NCBI RefSeq assembly: GCF_900105345.1
Contig: NZ_FNSN01000003.1
Coordinates: 1,364,001 to 1,428,000, forward strand
Direction of reading: 5' to 3'
From: Arthrobacter woluwensis
GTDB lineage: Bacteria; Actinomycetota; Actinomycetes; Actinomycetales; Micrococcaceae
DNA length: 64,000 nt
A program made the position numbers and the translations under genes. Position 1 is the stretch's first letter. Every line of letters starts with the position of its first letter. Shown one piece after another: positions 18,013 to 26,193 of this stretch. The notes under the pieces are model-generated. The model saw nothing but the letters and a program-made list of their open reading frames with translations. It did no database searches and had not been told where the DNA came from.

Positions 18013-19314
18013 ATGACCCACTCCGAAGAGCTCTTTGCCCGTGCCCAGCAACTCATGCCCGGTGGGGTGAATTCGCCCGTCCGGGCGTTCGGCTCGGTCG
18101 GCGGCACTCCTCGGTTCATGGCGGGTGCGAAGGGCGCCTACCTGTACGACGCCGACGGCCAGGAATACGTCGACCTCGTCTGCTCCTGGGGCCCCGCCCT
18201 TCTGGGCCACGCGCACCCCGCCGTCCTGGACGCCGTGCACCAGGCCGTGGACCGCGGCCTCTCCTTCGGAGCATCCACGGAGGATGAGGGACGCCTGGCC
18301 GAACTGGTCATGCAGCGCGTCCCCGCCGTCGAGCGCATCCGCATGGTCTCGACCGGCACCGAGGCGACCATGACCGCCATCCGCCTCGCCCGCGGCTTCA
18401 CCGGCCGTGAACTCGTCATCAAGTTCGCCGGCTGCTACCACGGCCACGTGGACTCGCTCCTCGCCGCGGCCGGCTCAGGCCTGGCCACCCTCGCGATGCC
18501 GGGCAGCGCGGGCGTCACCGAGGCCACGGCGTCGCAGACCCTGGTGCTTCCGTACAACGACCTCACGGCCGTCGAAGCCGCCTTCGCCACTCACCCGGGC
18601 CGCATCGCCGCGGTCATCACGGAGGCCGCGCCCGCGAACATGGGCGTCGTCACCCCGGGCGAGGGCTTCAATGCGGGCCTGCGCCGGATCACCGAGGCCA
18701 ACGGCGCCCTGCTCATCCTGGACGAGGTCCTCACGGGCTTCCGCACCGGCTGGGCCGGCTACTGGGGCCTGACCGGCGCCACCGAGGGCTGGGCTCCCGA
18801 CCTCTTCACCTTCGGCAAGGTGATCGGCGGTGGCCTGCCGACCGCGGCGCTGGGTGGCCGCGCCGAGGTCATGGACCACCTCGCTCCCCTGGGCCCCGTC
18901 TACCAGGCGGGCACCTTGTCCGGTAACCCGGTCGCGATGGCGGCCGGCGTCGCCACGCTGACCCACGCGACGCCTGAGGTGTACGCCACGGTGGACGCCC
19001 GTTCGCTGGAACTGTCCACGGCCCTCTCGGCCGCCCTGGACGCCGAAGGGGTGGACCACTCCATCCAGCGCGCCGGGAACCTCTTCTCGGTGGCCTTCGG
19101 AACCTCCGCCACCGGCGTCCACGACTACGCCCAGGCTCAGGCCCAGGAAGCGCACCGCTACGCGCCGTTCTTCCACTCCATGCTCGACTCCGGCGTCTAC
19201 CTGCCGCCGAGCGTCTTCGAGGCCTGGTTCCTGTCCGCCGCCCACGACGACGCCGCCATGGACCGCATCTTCACCGCACTTCCCGCCGCGGCCAAGGCAG
19301 CCGCGGGGGCTTGA
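18013..19314 (+). CDS. hemL: Glutamate-1-semialdehyde 2,1-aminomutase
   Basis: A PLP enzyme that converts glutamate-1-semialdehyde from HemA to 5-aminolevulinate for HemB. The 433 residues include [11 protein letters not shown] at the N-terminus, [19 protein letters not shown] (PLP phosphate site), LDEVLTGFR and the PLP lysine in [12 protein letters not shown]. It lies 38 bp after the LysR gene and 4.5 kb from hemB, so it probably has its own promoter. It completes the C5 pathway in this window. Confidence 0.95.
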   Translation: MTHSEELFARAQQLMPGGVNSPVRAFGSVGGTPRFMAGAKGAYLYDADGQEYVDLVCSWGPALLGHAHPAVLDAVHQAVDRGLSFGASTEDEGRLAELVMQRVPAVERIRMVSTGTEATMTAIRLARGFTGRELVIKFAGCYHGHVDSLLAAAGSGLATLAMPGSAGVTEATASQTLVLPYNDLTAVEAAFATHPGRIAAVITEAAPANMGVVTPGEGFNAGLRRITEANGALLILDEVLTGFRTGWAGYWGLTGATEGWAPDLFTFGKVIGGGLPTAALGGRAEVMDHLAPLGPVYQAGTLSGNPVAMAAGVATLTHATPEVYATVDARSLELSTALSAALDAEGVDHSIQRAGNLFSVAFGTSATGVHDYAQAQAQEAHRYAPFFHSMLDSGVYLPPSVFEAWFLSAAHDDAAMDRIFTALPAAAKAAAGA

Positions 19315-19328
19315 TCACAGGACTCACC

Positions 19329-20624
19329 ATGGGCGCGCGCAGCCTGAGAAAAGCCCGAGGAGCGGGCATCACCGCCCTGTTCCTGGTTCTTTCCGGCTGC
19401 GTGCTCACCGGCTGCGCGTGCCAGGCGCAGCCGGTGACTCCACCGGGATCGTCGACGGCGTCCGGGAGCGCCGGCGCCACGACTGGGCCGTCGCCGACCC
19501 GCTCGGCGGCCCCCACTCCGACGCCCACGCCCACACCGACGCGCAGCACTCCGAGCCCGGCGCCGTCGTCCGCCACGCCCCGGACCAGCCCCGCCAAGCC
19601 GCCCACCGGCCTGGCGTCGCTCAGCCTGCGCCAGCGGATGGGCCAGTTGTTCCTCGTCTCGGCCAAAGCGGACGGCAGTAACCTCGGGGCGACCGCGGCG
19701 TCTCTCCAGGGCGGCGTGGGGAATTTCTATCTGAATGGCAGGACCTCCGGCGGCGTCGATGCGACGGCATCCGTGGTCGCTCAGCTGCGCGCCGCCGTCC
19801 AGTCGTCGCAGGCCGTCATTCCGCCCGCCGTCGCCACCGACCAGGAGGGCGGGCAGGTGCAGGTGCTGCGCGGACCGGGGTTCAGTGCGATTCCGAGCGC
19901 CTTGCAGCAGGGGCAATGGGCTCCCGCCGATCTCCGGTCGGCCGCCCGGCAATGGGGGAGCGAACTGAGGTCGGCCGGGATGACGATGGATCTGGCACCC
20001 GTGCTGGACGTGGTGCCCTCGGCCGATTTCGCGCCGCAGAACATCCCGATCGGCCACTATCAGCGCAATTTCGGTCTCGATCCGGCGACGGTCGCGGCAT
20101 CAGGAAACGCCTTCGCCCAGGGGATGAGCTCGGCCGGTGTGGACCCCGTGGTGAAGCACTTCCCAGGGCTCGGCCGGGTCACCGCCAACACCGACGTCGC
20201 CGCCGATGTGCACGACACCGTCACCACGCGGAATGACCCCTCCCTTCAGCCGTTCCGCCAGGCCGTCCAGTCAGGAGTCCAGTGGGTGATGCTGTCCAAC
20301 GCCTACTACGACCGTATCGATCCGGCCCGGATGGCGCCGATGTCCCCGGTGATCATCCAGGGCATGCTGCGTCAGGATCTCGGATTCCAAGGGGCCGTCG
20401 TGTCGGACGACCTTTGCGAGGCGAAGCAGCTGTCCTCGCTGAGCGTCGAGGACCGCGCGATCGGGTTCTTCAATGCCGGCGGGTCGCTCCTGGTGTGTGC
20501 CAACAGCTGGACCGCGAGCCGGATGCTGGATGCCGTCGTGGCCAGGGCCGAGGCCGATCCCGCCTTCCGGTCGAAGGCCGAGGCGGCCGCTCAGCTCGTC
20601 GTGCGGACCAAGTCCGCGTCCTGA
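19329..20624 (+). CDS. Glycoside hydrolase family 3 lipoprotein (NagZ-like beta-N-acetylhexosaminidase)
   Basis: A 431-residue exported enzyme. The N-terminus has basic residues, a hydrophobic stretch and two possible lipobox cysteines (LSGC and LTGC), so a lipid anchor is likely. A Pro/Ser/Thr-rich linker follows to about residue 95. The GH3 N-terminal barrel carries ATDQEGG, VVKHFPGLGRVTANTDV (the KHFPG motif of NagZ enzymes) and the nucleophile region VVSDDL. The likely role is trimming of peptidoglycan fragments or other N-acetylglucosaminides at the cell surface. The ATG with CAGGA upstream is chosen over a TTG overlapping hemL. Confidence 0.85.
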   Translation: MGARSLRKARGAGITALFLVLSGCVLTGCACQAQPVTPPGSSTASGSAGATTGPSPTRSAAPTPTPTPTPTRSTPSPAPSSATPRTSPAKPPTGLASLSLRQRMGQLFLVSAKADGSNLGATAASLQGGVGNFYLNGRTSGGVDATASVVAQLRAAVQSSQAVIPPAVATDQEGGQVQVLRGPGFSAIPSALQQGQWAPADLRSAARQWGSELRSAGMTMDLAPVLDVVPSADFAPQNIPIGHYQRNFGLDPATVAASGNAFAQGMSSAGVDPVVKHFPGLGRVTANTDVAADVHDTVTTRNDPSLQPFRQAVQSGVQWVMLSNAYYDRIDPARMAPMSPVIIQGMLRQDLGFQGAVVSDDLCEAKQLSSLSVEDRAIGFFNAGGSLLVCANSWTASRMLDAVVARAEADPAFRSKAEAAAQLVVRTKSAS

Positions 20625-20653
20625 CCCGGACGGCCGGGGCGGGGGGAGCGGCC

Positions 20654-21349
20654 TCAGGCGAGCAGGTGCCCGCCCTGCTCGACGAGGAGAGCGACGGAGA
20701 TCAGGAGCATGAGCAATCCGCTGCCCAGCGTGACCGTGCGGGCCAGCCCGGGGCGGCTCCGGAGCAGACGGCGGGCGGCGAACGCCACTGCCCCGTAGAC
20801 GAGCACGCAGATCAGGACGTGAGACAGGCCCATGACGGTCGTCTGCGCGGCCACCGGCAGGGGTGAACTCAGCGTCACGAACTGCGGCATGACCGCGGCG
20901 AAGAGGAGCACGCCCTTGGGATTGATGCCGCTGGTGCCCAGCCCCACCAGGAACTCCCGCCCGCGGCGTGGACGCTCGGCCGTCGGCGTGGACTGCAGGG
21001 TTCCCGCGTTCTGGTCCAGGGTCGGAAGGTCGCCCGAGGAGGCCGGGCCGGTCGACTCGATCCGTGCCGAACGCCACGACCGCAGCGTGCTCAGACCCAG
21101 CCAGGCGAGGTAGAAGGCCCCCGCGATGGACAGCCAGGACACGAGATCCGGCCGGGCCGCCAGGAGCACCCCGAGACCGGCCGTGACGAGGGCGGTGTGG
21201 AGGACGTAGCCCGTGCAGAGGCCCGCCACGGACGGAACCGGGGAGGAGCGGCGGAGGCCGGCGGCGATGGTGTAGGCCCAGTCGGCGCCCGGAGTCATGA
21301 CGAGGGCCAGGGAGATGCCTGCGAAGCCCAGGAACGGCGAGAAGTCCAT
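20654..21349 (-). CDS. LysE/RhtB-family amino acid exporter
   Basis: A 231-residue inner-membrane protein with about six hydrophobic segments. The N-terminal SLALVMTPGADWAYTIAAGL and the FYLAWLGLSTLRSW segment are typical of the LysE/RhtB superfamily. The central loop (about 115-140) is hydrophilic. It diverges from an Lrp/AsnC gene over an 80-bp gap, the common arrangement for amino-acid-responsive exporters. The exported amino acid is not predictable from sequence. Confidence 0.88.
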   Translation of the reverse strand: MDFSPFLGFAGISLALVMTPGADWAYTIAAGLRRSSPVPSVAGLCTGYVLHTALVTAGLGVLLAARPDLVSWLSIAGAFYLAWLGLSTLRSWRSARIESTGPASSGDLPTLDQNAGTLQSTPTAERPRRGREFLVGLGTSGINPKGVLLFAAVMPQFVTLSSPLPVAAQTTVMGLSHVLICVLVYGAVAFAARRLLRSRPGLARTVTLGSGLLMLLISVALLVEQGGHLLA

Positions 21350-21371
21350 GGCGCAAGACTAGGGAAATCTC

Positions 21372-21388
21372 CGCGAGAAGTGCTCGCG
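21372..21388. promoter_or_regulatory. Inverted repeat in the exporter-Lrp gap
   Basis: CGCGAG and CTCGCG flank AAGTG in the short gap between the divergent exporter and Lrp genes. It could be an Lrp site, although Lrp sites are usually more AT-rich. Confidence 0.3.
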
Positions 21389-21429
21389 ACTTTGCGGCGG
21401 ATTCGCTGGATGTGCGATAGATTCTTCTC

Positions 21430-21885
21430 GTGATCGACGCCATTGACAGAAGTATTTTGCGCAGCCTCCAGAAGGACGGCCGGATGACGGCCACCGCGCT
21501 GGCCGCGGAGGTCGGGCTGACCGTGGCGCCGTGCCATCGACGGCTCAAGGATCTGGAGGCCGACGGCGTCATCCGCGGCTACCGTGCCGAGGTGGATCTG
21601 CAGAGCGTCGGACTCGGATTCGGGGCCCTCGTGTTCGTCACGCTCCGGGAGACGTCCCAGGAGACGATCCGGGCGTTCGAGGACGCCGTGGTGGCGGAGG
21701 AGCAGATCGTCGAGGCGTACCGGCTGTTCGGGGATCCCGACTATCTCCTGAAGTGCGTGGCCACCGATCTGGCCGGCTTCCAGACCCTCTACGACACCCA
21801 TCTCGCCGCCTTGCCCGGGGTGGCCAAGCTCAGTTCCACGATCGTCATGCGGGATCTGAAGGGCGCCGGCGTCCTGCCGCTGTGA
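21430..21885 (+). CDS. Lrp/AsnC-family regulator
   Basis: A 151-residue regulator with the N-terminal helix-turn-helix (DAIDRSILRSLQKDGRMTATALAAEVGL, then CHRRLKDLEADGVIRGYRA) and a C-terminal RAM ligand-binding domain from about residue 65. It starts with GTG. Divergence from the LysE-type exporter suggests that it activates that exporter in response to an amino acid. The gene ends 42 bp before a 61-nt palindrome. Confidence 0.9.
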   Translation: MIDAIDRSILRSLQKDGRMTATALAAEVGLTVAPCHRRLKDLEADGVIRGYRAEVDLQSVGLGFGALVFVTLRETSQETIRAFEDAVVAEEQIVEAYRLFGDPDYLLKCVATDLAGFQTLYDTHLAALPGVAKLSSTIVMRDLKGAGVLPL

Positions 21886-21927
21886 CCCGCGCGCGGTTCG
21901 CCGCCGCCGTCGTCGTGCCCTTGACCC

Positions 21928-21988
21928 CGCGAGGGAACAGGTGAGGCCCCCACCCGAGCCGGATGGGGGCCTCACCTGTTCCCTCGCG
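21928..21988. terminator. 61-nt palindrome, bidirectional terminator between lrp and the ABC operon
   Basis: Perfect 25-bp arms surround an 11-nt centre, in which three more pairs can form around an AGC loop. It sits between convergent genes. It is one of four intergenic palindromes of exactly 61 nt in this window. Confidence 0.8.
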
Positions 21989-22001
21989 AACGGGGAGGGC
22001 G

Positions 22002-22739
22002 TCAGAGCACGTCCGAGAGGAAGGTCTTCAGACGGTCGGTCTGCGGGTCGGTGAAGAGCTGGTCCGGGGACCCGTTCTCGACCACCACGCCGCCGTCCAT
22101 GAACACCACCTGGTTGGAGACGTTGCGGGAGAAGCCCATCTCGTGGGTGACGACCACCATGGTCATGCCGTCCTTCGCCAGGTCCGTCATGAGGGCCAGC
22201 ACGCCCTTGACGAGTTCCGGGTCCAGGGCCGAGGTGGCCTCGTCGAAGAACATGACCTCGGGCTGCATGGCGAGGGCGCGGGCGATCGCGACGCGCTGCT
22301 GCTGCCCGCCGGACAGGGTGGCGGGACGCACCTCCGCCTTGTGCTTCAGCCCGACCTTGTCGAGCTGTGCCAGAGCCTCGGTCCAGGCCTGGTCCTTGGG
22401 CAGCTTGCGGAGCTTGCGCAGGGCGAACGCGACGTTCTCGCCCACCGACTTGTGGGGGAACAGGTTGAACTGCTGGAACACCATGCCGATGCGGCGGCGC
22501 AGCTCGTCGGGATTGTCCTTGAGCACCGAGCGGCCGTCCAGCAGGATGTCACCCTGATCGGGCTCGATCAGGCGGTTCATGACGCGCAGCAGCGTCGACT
22601 TGCCCGAGCCGGACGGGCCGATGACCGAGGCTGCCGTGCCCTTCTCGACATGGAGGTCGATGCCGCGGAGCACCTTGTTGCTGCCGAAGGCGAGGTGGAG
22701 GTTCTTGCCCGTCAGGGAACCGGATTCGAACTGGCTCAT
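22002..22739 (-). CDS. Polar amino acid ABC transporter, ATP-binding protein
   Basis: A 245-residue ATPase of the GlnQ/HisP type that drives amino acid uptake. It has Walker [10 protein letters not shown] (about 37-45), the signature [16 protein letters not shown], Walker [13 protein letters not shown] and the H-loop VVTHEMGF. The ATG overlaps the permease stop by 4 bp. With the permease and the binding protein it forms a complete importer. Confidence 0.95.
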   Translation of the reverse strand: MSQFESGSLTGKNLHLAFGSNKVLRGIDLHVEKGTAASVIGPSGSGKSTLLRVMNRLIEPDQGDILLDGRSVLKDNPDELRRRIGMVFQQFNLFPHKSVGENVAFALRKLRKLPKDQAWTEALAQLDKVGLKHKAEVRPATLSGGQQQRVAIARALAMQPEVMFFDEATSALDPELVKGVLALMTDLAKDGMTMVVVTHEMGFSRNVSNQVVFMDGGVVVENGSPDQLFTDPQTDRLKTFLSDVL

Positions 22740-23500
22740 GCGTGGGATCCCTTCCCGATGACGGCTGCGGCCTCATCCGGCTCGGCCTTCTGGGCCTTGC
22801 CGGTGCGCAGGCGGTTGTCGAGGTAGTTGACCAGGTGCGTCAGGGGGATGGTCAGCACCAGGTAGAAGATGGCGGCGGCGACCAGCGGCGACTGGTTGCC
22901 GTTGTTCGCGGCGAAGTCCTGGCCGATCTGGAACAGCTCGCGCTCACGGGACATGAGCCCCAGGGTGAAGACGAGGGAGGAGTCCTTGATGAGCGAGATG
23001 AACTGGTTCATCAGGGCCGGCAGCACGCGGCGGATGCCCTGCGGCACCACGATCGAGCGCATGGACGAGCCGTAGCCGAAGCCGAGCGCGCGGGCGGCCT
23101 CCAGCTGTCCCTTGTCCACGCTCTGGATGCCGGAACGGAAGATCTCGCCGGTGTACGCGGCGGCCATCAGGCCGAGGGCGATGATCGCCATGGGGTACGG
23201 GCTCGAGAGACCCGTGAGGTCCTTGAAGATCGGGCCGAAGCCCAGGCCGATCACCAGGATGACCAGCACCGCGGGCAGGCCGCGGAAGACGTCGGTGTAG
23301 ATGCGGGCGATCCACCGGGCCACGGGGTTCCGGGAGATGCCCATCAGGGCCAGCAGGATGCCGAGGACCATGCCGATCAGTGCCGAGCTGACAGCCAGGA
23401 CGATCGTGTTCAGCAAGCCGTAGGAGAACATCGTGGGCAGAACCTCAGCGATGTAGTCCCAGTTCAGAAAGGTGTCCGCAAGGCGGCTCCAGGCGTCCAT
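22736..23500 (-). CDS. Polar amino acid ABC transporter, permease
   Basis: A 254-residue permease of the His/Glu/Gln/Arg family. Hydrophobic segments are visible at about 22-45, 58-80, 90-110 and 190-215. The EAA loop is seen as [31 protein letters not shown] precedes the ATG. Only one permease gene is present, so it probably works as a homodimer. It lies between the binding protein and ATPase genes. Confidence 0.93.
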   Translation of the reverse strand: MDAWSRLADTFLNWDYIAEVLPTMFSYGLLNTIVLAVSSALIGMVLGILLALMGISRNPVARWIARIYTDVFRGLPAVLVILVIGLGFGPIFKDLTGLSSPYPMAIIALGLMAAAYTGEIFRSGIQSVDKGQLEAARALGFGYGSSMRSIVVPQGIRRVLPALMNQFISLIKDSSLVFTLGLMSRERELFQIGQDFAANNGNQSPLVAAAIFYLVLTIPLTHLVNYLDNRLRTGKAQKAEPDEAAAVIGKGSHA

Positions 23501-23593
23501 ATGACTCCTTCGGTATCAGCCGCTCAAGCCTGGACCCCGAAGGGCCCAGGCTTGAGGGGCGGTGTTCACAGCGACGTGACCTGCGGTCAGCCG

Positions 23594-24541
23594 TTACTTG
23601 TCGGCGGGGACCTTGACGGCCTTGCTGCCCGGCTTCCAGCCGTCCGGCAGACGCTCGGCGTCGGTCTTGCGCTCCGGGAACCACTGCTTCACGAGCTTGG
23701 TCCAGGTGCCATCGGCGATCACGGCGTCGAGGGCGGAGTTCAGGGCGTCGGTCAGCGGCTGGTTGTCCTTGGCCACGGCGTAGGCGGAGAAGTTCTGAGT
23801 GGCGACCTTCTTCTCCTGGATCTTGGTGCCGTCGCCTTCCTTGATCTGGCCTTCGGCCTGCTGGGACGGGGCCAGCCAGGCGTCGATCTGACCGCTCTTC
23901 ACGTTCGCGTAGGCGGTGTTGTAGTCCGGGTAACGGACCGGATCGAGCTTGAGCTGGTTGGTGACCATGTCGTCCTGGACCGTGCCCTGGACGACGCCGA
24001 CGCGGACGCCTTCCTTGAGCTCCGAGATGGCCTTGACCTTGCTGTCCGTCTTGGAGACGAGGGCCATGAAGCCGAAGTCGTAACCGTTGGTGAAGCCGAC
24101 GGTCTTGCGACGGGCGTCCGTGGTGGAGATGGAGGAGGACCCGACGTCGAACTGCTTGTTCTTGACCTGGGCAAGCAGGCTCTGGAACTTGGTGGAGGCG
24201 AACTCGACCTTGAGGCCGAGCTTGGCGCCCATGGCGCGGAGCAGCTCGTTGTCGAAGCCGGTGAAGTTGCCGGACTTGTCGATGTAGATGCTCGGCGGGG
24301 CGTCGGACAGGGTGCCGACCTTCAGGACGCCCGGGGTCAGGAGGCCGAGCTTGTCCTTCTCGATCTTGTCGAGGGGGGTCACGTCCGCCGTCGTGTACTT
24401 GTCCGGCGTCTGAGCGCCTGCGAGGGCATCCGTGGAGGCACCGCCGCTGGCCGGGCCCGAGGTCCCGCCGCACGCGGCGAGGGACAGGGAGAGGACGGCC
24501 GCGACGGCGCCGGTCTTCAGGAGTTTTCCGGTCAGTTTCAA
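23594..24541 (-). CDS. Polar amino acid ABC transporter, substrate-binding lipoprotein
   Basis: A lipoprotein of about 315 residues. The signal peptide ends in the lipobox LAAC (SLSLAACGG), followed by a Gly/Ser/Thr linker and a SBP_bac_3 domain (LKVGTLSDAPPSIY, then FTGFDNELLRAMGAKLGLKVEF). The TTG at 24541 is chosen because it puts the signal peptide directly at the N-terminus; the next upstream start would add about 69 unrelated residues. It is the first gene of the three-gene operon. The ligand is probably a polar amino acid such as glutamate, glutamine or cystine. Confidence 0.88.
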   Translation of the reverse strand: MKLTGKLLKTGAVAAVLSLSLAACGGTSGPASGGASTDALAGAQTPDKYTTADVTPLDKIEKDKLGLLTPGVLKVGTLSDAPPSIYIDKSGNFTGFDNELLRAMGAKLGLKVEFASTKFQSLLAQVKNKQFDVGSSSISTTDARRKTVGFTNGYDFGFMALVSKTDSKVKAISELKEGVRVGVVQGTVQDDMVTNQLKLDPVRYPDYNTAYANVKSGQIDAWLAPSQQAEGQIKEGDGTKIQEKKVATQNFSAYAVAKDNQPLTDALNSALDAVIADGTWTKLVKQWFPERKTDAERLPDGWKPGSKAVKVPADK

Positions 24542-24947
24542 GGGTGTGGTGCTTTCTCTCGTGGCCTGGCCCGGTCCGTTCGCGGAAGATGATCCGTGCG
24601 GACTCCGGGGGTTCCGGTCGTCGAAACGGCCCGCGCGAAGGGGTTCTGATGGTGCCACCCGGCGCGAGCCGAAGAATGAATTTAAGTATGGCACGGTGCG
24701 ATTGTCGGCTTCATGAAGGCGTAACATTCGGAGTTGACTTGATTTCACCGAATTTTCTGCAACTTAAGCTGAAGATACGCTGGGAAAGCGGTGGTGAGAG
24801 GGGGCTATCTCAGAAGCACTGGACTGCGGGCCGGATCACGCCGCGCTGTGACCTTGATCTCACCGGGCGCGGGTGTCAAGGGCGGCAGGGCCAGCCCGCC
24901 ACGACGACGTCGACGGCCACGGTCCGTCGTCGGGGGGGCGAGGGGAG
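24542..24947. other. Intergenic region upstream of the ABC operon
   Basis: No gene is supported in these 406 bp. The part from about 24670 to 24790 is clearly more AT-rich than its surroundings and probably holds the promoter of the binding-protein operon, with a long leader. From about 24800 to the exonuclease stop it returns to high GC with no feature seen. Confidence 0.4.
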
Positions 24948-25679
24948 TCAGAAACCGCCGCGCTCGGGCTCTTCGGGAGGCAGGACCGGCCACTCGCCTT
25001 CGATCACGGCGGTCGGCTTCGTCCGGCGGAGGTACTGCTGGAAATCGGCGGCCTGAGCCGCGGCCCATTCGATCTGCAGCCGGTGCAGGGACGCCGTCGG
25101 CATCACGATCTTGGGGAACTTCTGCGCCATCGCGTCCAGCAGCCGCACCGTGGCCAGGGCATCAGCGGCGGAGGTGTGGGCGTTGTCCAGGCGGACGCCA
25201 TACTCTTCGCAGAGCGCCCCGAGGGTCCGGGTCCCCTTCCGGTACCGGTCCACTTGCTTGTTGATGATGAACGGGTCCAGCACGGGGAAGCGCGTGACCT
25301 GCGGAATGCCGTGGCGGGCGCATTCGGCGGCGAGGACCGTGAAGTCGTAGTTGGCGTTGAAAGCCATGACCGGCGTGCCGGCGTCGAACAGCTCCTGGAT
25401 GGTGTTGCGGAGTTCGAGCACGACGGCGGCGGCCGGCCGGCCTTCGGCTCGCGCCTTGGCGGTGGTGATGCCGTGCACCTCGGCGGCTTCGGCGGGGATC
25501 TCGACACCGGGATCCGCGAGCCACTCGTGTTCCTGCAGAACGTCGCCCTTCGCGTCCACGACGATGAGCGAGGCGGTGACGATCCGGGCCGCGCGGGAGT
25601 TCTTTCCGGTGGTCTCGACGTCGAAGGCCGCGCGGGGACCCGCGTTCCAGATGCTCTCGTTCCGCTGCGTGCTGCTCAT
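24948..25679 (-). CDS. DEDDh 3'-5' exonuclease (DnaQ/epsilon family)
   Basis: A 243-residue exonuclease. Motif Exo I is FDVETTG (about 19-25), Exo II is NANYDFTV (about 109-116) and Exo III is HTSAADALAT (about 168-177), giving the acidic ligands and the DEDDh histidine. It could act as a polymerase proofreading subunit or a stand-alone exonuclease in repair. Its position beside the AdnAB genes and an alkyltransferase-like gene favours repair, by inference. It diverges from the next gene. Confidence 0.9.
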   Translation of the reverse strand: MSSTQRNESIWNAGPRAAFDVETTGKNSRAARIVTASLIVVDAKGDVLQEHEWLADPGVEIPAEAAEVHGITTAKARAEGRPAAAVVLELRNTIQELFDAGTPVMAFNANYDFTVLAAECARHGIPQVTRFPVLDPFIINKQVDRYRKGTRTLGALCEEYGVRLDNAHTSAADALATVRLLDAMAQKFPKIVMPTASLHRLQIEWAAAQAADFQQYLRRTKPTAVIEGEWPVLPPEEPERGGF

Positions 25680-25770
25680 GCCTCAACGCTACCTGGACCG
25701 GCCGACGGAATTGTCCACATGCGGCGTTCAGGGCAGGGCAGGTCGGACGCGGCCCTCTACGCTGAGGAAC

Positions 25771-26193
25771 ATGCGGCAGGAATACATCGATGCGGTCCGG
25801 CGGATCGTGGCCATGGTGCCCCGGGGCACTGCGGTGGCGTACAGCGACATCTCCGATCTGCTCGGGCAGGGCGGTCCGCGTCAGATCGGCGCGATCATGG
25901 CGAGGCACTCGGAGGGCCTCAGCTGGTGGCGTGTGCTGCGGGCCAGCGGAGAGGCCCCGAGCGGCCATGAACCGGAGGCCTTCCGGCGGTACCGGGAGGA
26001 GGGGACTCCGCTCCGGGGCCAGGTGGAGGACTTCGCGCGGACCGGGGAGGGCCGCTGGCGAGTGGACTTCCCGGCAGCGCGCTGGGCGCCCCGTGAAGAG
26101 GACTTCCTGCTGATGGATGCCCTCGCCGATGCTCTGCGGCGGTCGGAAGCCGAGGAGGGTGCCGGGTCCGGAAAGAATGTCGGAGCACCGTGA
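25771..26193 (+). CDS. Alkyltransferase-like (ATL) DNA-binding protein
   Basis: A 140-residue protein with the C-terminal DNA-binding fold of O6-alkylguanine-DNA alkyltransferases: PRGTAVAYSDISDLL, GGPRQIGAIMARH and the arginine-finger region. The usual PCHRV active-site motif is replaced by WWRVLRASG, so there is no alkyl-acceptor cysteine. ATL proteins bind O6-alkylguanine and pass it to nucleotide excision repair. The ATG has GAGGAAC upstream. Its 3' end abuts or overlaps adnA. Confidence 0.87.
   Translation: MRQEYIDAVRRIVAMVPRGTAVAYSDISDLLGQGGPRQIGAIMARHSEGLSWWRVLRASGEAPSGHEPEAFRRYREEGTPLRGQVEDFARTGEGRWRVDFPAARWAPREEDFLLMDALADALRRSEAEEGAGSGKNVGAP

Noticed and set aside
19311-19328. TTG at 19311 as start of the GH3 lipoprotein
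   Set aside because: The ATG at 19329 has a better ribosome site (CAGGA) and gives a normal signal peptide; the TTG would overlap hemL.
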